Notes under the pieces: model-generated
Database searches by the model: none
Told to the model about the DNA's origin: nothing
What the model saw: only the letters and a program-made list of their open reading frames with translations
Source: JAEZHK01 sp964575255
GTDB lineage: Bacteria > Bacillota > Clostridia > Christensenellales > Aristaeellaceae
NCBI GenBank assembly: GCA_964575255.1
Contig: CAZNPZ010000011.1
Span: forward strand, 1 to 64,000
Direction: 5' to 3'
Length of the DNA: 64,000 bases
Position numbers and translations under genes: made by a program
Part shown: piece after piece, positions 60,688 through 64,000 of the stretch
Layout of the letters: every line of letters starts with the position of its first letter
How positions within the stretch are numbered: position 1 is the first letter of the stretch

Positions 60688-61785
60688 ATGAAACTTGGCG
60701 TCGTGGGCCTGCCGAACGTCGGCAAGAGCACGCTGTTCAACGCGATCACCGCCGCCGGGGCGCAGGCGGCCAACTACCCGTTCTGCACGATCGAGCCCAA
60801 CACCGGCGTCGTGGCGGTGCCGGATCCGCGCCTGGACGTGCTGTCCGACATGTACCACCCGGAGAAGTACACCCCCGCCGTAATCGAGTTCGTGGACATC
60901 GCCGGCCTCGTGCGCGGCGCGAGCAAGGGCGAAGGCCTGGGCAACAAATTCCTGTCCCACATCCGCGAGGTGGACGCGCTGGTGCACGTGGTACGCTGCT
61001 TTGAGGACGCCAACGTCATCCACGTCGAAGGCTCGGTCGATCCGGTGCGGGACATCGAGACGATCGAAACGGAGCTGCTCCTCGCCGACATCGAAACCTG
61101 CCAGAAGCGCGCCGACCGGGCGCGCAAGCTCGTCAAAAACGGCGAGAAGAGCGTTCAGGACGAGCTGGACGCCGCAGAGGCGCTTCTTTCCCACATGGAC
61201 GCGGGCAAATCCGCCCGCTCCTGCCCGCTTTCAAAAGAGCAGCGCGCCGTTGTCAAAGGCTGGTTCTTGCTCACCGACAAGCCCGTGGTCTACGCCGCCA
61301 ACATCAACGAGGACGGCCTCGCGGGCGACGCGCGCGCGCAGGCAATGGTGGATCAGGTGAAGGCGGTCGCGAAAAAAGAGGGCGCGCAGGTCTTGGTGAT
61401 CTCCGCGCAGGTCGAGGAAGAGATCGCCAAGATGGAGCCGTCCGAGAAAAAGGCGTTCCTCGAAGAAATAGGGATTGGCAAAAGCGGCCTCGATCGTCTT
61501 GTGACGCTCGGCTACGAGCTTCTGGGGCTGATCAGCTTTCTGACCGCCGGGCCCAAGGAGGTGCGCGCCTGGACGATCGAGAAGGGCACGAAAGCCCCCG
61601 GCGCGGCGGGCAAGATCCACTCCGACTTTGAGCGCGGGTTCATCCGCGCCGAGATCGTCGCGTTTGACGACCTCGTCCGCGAAGGATCGATGGCCGCCTG
61701 CAAGGAGAAGGGCCTGGTGCGCAGCGAGGGCAAGGAGTATGTGATGAAGGACGGGGACGTCACGCTGTTCCGATTCAACGTTTAG
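60688..61785 (+). CDS. ychF: Redox-regulated ATPase YchF
   Basis: Obg-family nucleotidase that prefers ATP and binds ribosomes. 365 residues: LPNVGKSTLFNAITAAGA (G1), FVDIAGLVRGASKGEGLGNKFLSHI (G3), VYAANINEDG (altered G4, the NxxE basis of ATP use), and a C-terminal TGS domain ending FRFNV. Single gene facing away from dnaA with its own promoter and terminator. Confidence 0.96.
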   Translation: MKLGVVGLPNVGKSTLFNAITAAGAQAANYPFCTIEPNTGVVAVPDPRLDVLSDMYHPEKYTPAVIEFVDIAGLVRGASKGEGLGNKFLSHIREVDALVHVVRCFEDANVIHVEGSVDPVRDIETIETELLLADIETCQKRADRARKLVKNGEKSVQDELDAAEALLSHMDAGKSARSCPLSKEQRAVVKGWFLLTDKPVVYAANINEDGLAGDARAQAMVDQVKAVAKKEGAQVLVISAQVEEEIAKMEPSEKKAFLEEIGIGKSGLDRLVTLGYELLGLISFLTAGPKEVRAWTIEKGTKAPGAAGKIHSDFERGFIRAEIVAFDDLVREGSMAACKEKGLVRSEGKEYVMKDGDVTLFRFNV

Positions 61786-61796
61786 GAAAACAAACC

Positions 61797-61836
61797 GAGC
61801 GCCGGAAATCCAACGGATTTCCGGCGCTCTTTGTTT
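61797..61836. terminator. Bidirectional terminator between ychF and arcC
   Basis: GAGCGCCGGAAATCC, loop AAC, GGATTTCCGGCGCTC, then TTTGTTTG; a perfect 15-bp stem between convergent genes. Confidence 0.88.
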
Positions 61837-61843
61837 GCCTGCG

Positions 61844-62773
61844 TTATCGAATAATCGTTCCCGTTCTGCCTTCCACGCCGTCCAATGCCTTTTCGAGCAG
61901 CGTGATCAGCGCGGTGCGTCCGGGTTTGCTGGCGGCGAACAGCGCCGCGGCTTGCACCTTGGGCAGCATGGAGCCGGGCGCGAAGTGACCCTCTTTGCAA
62001 TAGGCATCGGCTTCGGAGACGGTCATCTCACTCAGCCACTTTTCGTCGGGCTTCCGGAAGTTCACGGCCACCTTCTCGACGGCGGTCAGGATGATGAGGA
62101 TGTCGGCGTCGATCATCTCGGCCAATTTTTCGCTGGCGAAGTCCTTGTCGATGACGGCGGGCATGCCCTTCAGATGCAGCCCCTCCGCCATGACCGGGAT
62201 GCCGCCGCCGCCCGCGGCGACGACCACCTGCCCGGCGTTCAATAAATCCCGGATCGTCTCGATCTCGACGATCTCGACGGGCTTGGGCGAGGCGACCACC
62301 CGGCGGTAGCCGCGCCCCGCGTCCTCGCGCACCGTCCAGCCGCGCGTTTCCACCATCTCGTCGGCTTCCTCTTTTGTCATGAAGTGGCCGATGGGCTTGG
62401 TGGGATTCAAAAACGACGGGTCGTCTGGGTCGACGCGCACCTGCGTCAGGACGGTCGAGACCGGTTTATGAATCCCGCGCGACAAAAGCTCCTCCCGGAG
62501 CGCGTTCTGAAGGTCGTACCCGATGTAGCCCTGGCTCATCGCGACGCAGACCGACAGCGGCACGCGCGGCACGTCGTGCAGCCGGCAGTATTCGCCCATC
62601 GCTTCCTGGATCATGCCCACCTGCGGGCCGTTGCCGTGGGACAACACCACCTGATGCCCGCGCTCGATCAATTCCGCGATGGCCTTCGCGGTCTTCTTCA
62701 CCGCCACCATCTGCTCCGGCAGGTTGCTCCCCAGCGCGTTTCCGCCCAGCGCGATCACGATTTTTTTGCCCAT
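61844..62773 (-). CDS. arcC: Carbamate kinase
   Basis: Transfers phosphate from carbamoyl phosphate to ADP, giving ATP, ammonia and CO2. 309 residues, amino-acid kinase fold: VIALGGNALG, LSHGNGPQVGMI, VVAAGGGGIPV, AVIDKDFASEKLAEMIDADILIILTAVE and GSMLPKVQAA are all typical. ATG behind AAGGAGG. In E. coli the homologue yqeA lies inside the ygeW cluster; here it stands alone 12.7 kb away on the other strand. Confidence 0.94.
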   Translation of the reverse strand: MGKKIVIALGGNALGSNLPEQMVAVKKTAKAIAELIERGHQVVLSHGNGPQVGMIQEAMGEYCRLHDVPRVPLSVCVAMSQGYIGYDLQNALREELLSRGIHKPVSTVLTQVRVDPDDPSFLNPTKPIGHFMTKEEADEMVETRGWTVREDAGRGYRRVVASPKPVEIVEIETIRDLLNAGQVVVAAGGGGIPVMAEGLHLKGMPAVIDKDFASEKLAEMIDADILIILTAVEKVAVNFRKPDEKWLSEMTVSEADAYCKEGHFAPGSMLPKVQAAALFAASKPGRTALITLLEKALDGVEGRTGTIIR

Positions 62774-62931
62774 GATAACCTCCTTCGGGGATTATGCCGG
62801 GGGCGCTGCCCCCGATCCCCCGCCAGAGCCCGTCCAACCTGCCGATGTTCAGGGGGAATCAATCCTTTATGTGTAGAGCCCAGGGGGATCCCCCTTGCGG
62901 GGGGTGCGGGGGCGGAACCCTCCGGACAGCG
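62774..62931. repeat. GC-hairpin repeats between the aminotransferase and arcC
   Basis: CGGGGGCGCTGCCCCCG and CAGGGGGATCCCCCTTG type hairpins with a GCGGGGGCGGAACCC arm, of the kind found in many other gaps in this window. No gene supported. Confidence 0.6.
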
Positions 62932-64000
62932 TCACTTCACGTTCTTCTCCACAAACTTCCCAATCCGCGCCAGCGCCTCGGTCAGCTTTTCGGCGGACGC
63001 CGCGTAGGATACGCGGAAGTGACCCTCGCCGCCCGCGCCGAACGCGTCGCCGGGAACGGCGGCCACCTTTTGTTCCTTGAGAAGCCGCTGACAGAATTCC
63101 TGCGAGTCCATGCCGGTTCCCTTGATGGACGGGAACGCGTAGAACGCGCCCAGCGGCTCGAAGCAGGGGAGGCCGAGTTTGTTGAACCCATCCACCACCA
63201 GTCGCCGCCTGCGGTCGTAGGCGCGCACCATCGTGGCGACGTCCGCGTAATCGTTGTCCGCGCCGATTTTCAGCGCCTCCAGCGCCGCGTACTGCCCGGC
63301 GGTCGGCGCGCACAGCATCGTGAACTGGTGGATCTTGCACATCAGCGTGGCCAGTTCCTTGGGCGCGCAGGCGTAGCCCATGCGCCAGCCGGTCATCGCG
63401 AAGGCCTTGGAGAAGCCGGAGAGCGTGATCGTGCGCGCCCACATGCCGGGGATGGACGCGAACGACTGGTGCTTTTCGCCGCCGTAGGTCAGTTCCGCGT
63501 AGATCTCGTCGGCGATCACGATCACGTTGGTGTCCTTCAGGACGTCCGCGATTTTCTGAAGATCCGACCGCCCCATTACGCCGCCGGTGGGGTTGTTCGG
63601 GTAGGGCAGAATCAGCGCCTTGGTCCTGGGCGTCAAGCACGCGCGCAGCGCCTCCGGCGTCATTCGGAACGCGTCCTCCGCGCGGGTTTTGAGCGGCACG
63701 CAGGTGCCGCCCGCGAACTGGATGCCCGGCGCGTAGGAGACATAGGTCGGGTCGGGCGCGATGACCTCGTCACCCGGTTCCACCAGCGCGCGGAGCGCCA
63801 GATCGATCCCCTCGCTCGCGCCGACGGTGACCAGAATCTCGTCCTTCGGGTCGTACTGGAGTTGAAACCGGTTTTCAAGGTAGCCCGCGATCGCGCGCCT
63901 TAGCTCGATCAGCCCCCAGTTGCTGGTGTAGTGGGTGTGCCCCTGCCTGAGCGAGTAGATCGCGGCGTCGTTGTACGCCCACGGGGTGGTGAAATCCGGC
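62932..64000 (-). CDS. Class I/II pyridoxal phosphate aminotransferase (5' end outside the window)
   Basis: At least 355 residues are present; the frame is open to the right edge, where it reads PDFTTPWAYNDAAIYS. Fold type I motifs: VGASEGIDLALRAL, the NNPTGG turn (PYPNNPTGGVMGRSDL), EIYAELTY and the Schiff-base lysine in LSGFSKAFAMTGWRMGYA. Residue pattern fits an aspartate/aromatic-type transaminase such as PatA/AspC relatives; the amino acid cannot be told. Upstream of arcC on the same strand? No: arcC lies downstream, 158 bases away, beyond GC hairpins. Confidence 0.9.
   Translation of the reverse strand, partial: PDFTTPWAYNDAAIYSLRQGHTHYTSNWGLIELRRAIAGYLENRFQLQYDPKDEILVTVGASEGIDLALRALVEPGDEVIAPDPTYVSYAPGIQFAGGTCVPLKTRAEDAFRMTPEALRACLTPRTKALILPYPNNPTGGVMGRSDLQKIADVLKDTNVIVIADEIYAELTYGGEKHQSFASIPGMWARTITLSGFSKAFAMTGWRMGYACAPKELATLMCKIHQFTMLCAPTAGQYAALEALKIGADNDYADVATMVRAYDRRRRLVVDGFNKLGLPCFEPLGAFYAFPSIKGTGMDSQEFCQRLLKEQKVAAVPGDAFGAGGEGHFRVSYAASAEKLTEALARIGKFVEKNVK

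Overview
The window looks like chromosomal DNA from a GC-rich, spore-forming member of the Clostridia. A SpoIIE-type protein, an rpsF-ssb-rpsR block near dnaA-dnaN, DUF951, DUF378, greA-lysS, a 2-oxoacid:ferredoxin oxidoreductase and a LexA box of Bacillus/Clostridium type all point that way. An uncultured gut lineage such as Christensenellales is a reasonable guess, but that is inference. The region is close to the replication origin: dnaA and dnaN lie at 57-60 kb with DnaA boxes on both sides of dnaA, and two perfect parS sites lie at 11.4 kb. No rRNA, tRNA, CRISPR array, insertion sequence or prophage was recognised.

Layout. 0-3.2 kb: end of a sugar ABC importer operon (permease, binding protein) and an anchored hypothetical protein, all on the minus strand. 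3.3-5.4 kb: greA-lysS. 5.6-7.1 kb: rpsF-ssb-rpsR with a candidate S6:S18 leader. 7.5-10 kb: flavin reductase, CvpA-like and a propeller-like membrane protein. 10.2-15.5 kb: nagA, the parS pair, a membrane metallophosphoesterase, DUF378 and an 800-residue coiled-coil protein. 15.9-24.5 kb: murA-dapF-rbsK, comEA-like and recA around a LexA box, rluF, DUF1015, an RlmI-like methyltransferase. 24.5-28.3 kb: capA and spoIIE. 28.5-35.5 kb: a lysine riboswitch with terminator, then a complete Dpp/Opp-type ABC importer and a chagasin-like inhibitor. 35.8-49.2 kb: mocA-like, ssnA, ygfK, hyuA, fused xanthine dehydrogenase, ygeX, ygeY, ygeW, the anaerobic purine/urate catabolic cluster known from gut bacteria. 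49.4-53.1 kb: MbfA-like iron exporter, three signal peptidase I paralogues (one lacking both catalytic residues), DUF951. 53.1-55.7 kb: a four-subunit 2-oxoacid:ferredoxin oxidoreductase. 55.7-61.8 kb: mnmE-dnaN-dnaA and ychF. 61.8-64 kb: carbamate kinase and a partial aminotransferase.

How the genes fit together. The purine cluster should strip nitrogen and carbon from purines in a mainly reductive and hydrolytic route. MocA would mature the molybdenum cofactor for the xanthine dehydrogenase. YgeW run in the phosphorolytic direction, with the carbamate kinase 12.7 kb away, could recover ATP from carbamoyl phosphate; YgeX would yield pyruvate and ammonia. This pathway logic is partly recalled from published work and partly inferred.

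A striking feature is the set of long intergenic blocks built from chained stem-loops. At least three recurrent families are present and they lie not only at operon ends but inside operons (ssb/rpsR, dppA/dppB) and between dnaA and dnaN. The least explained items are these repeats, the terminator-bearing leader upstream of ssnA, and the catalytically empty signal peptidase paralogue.
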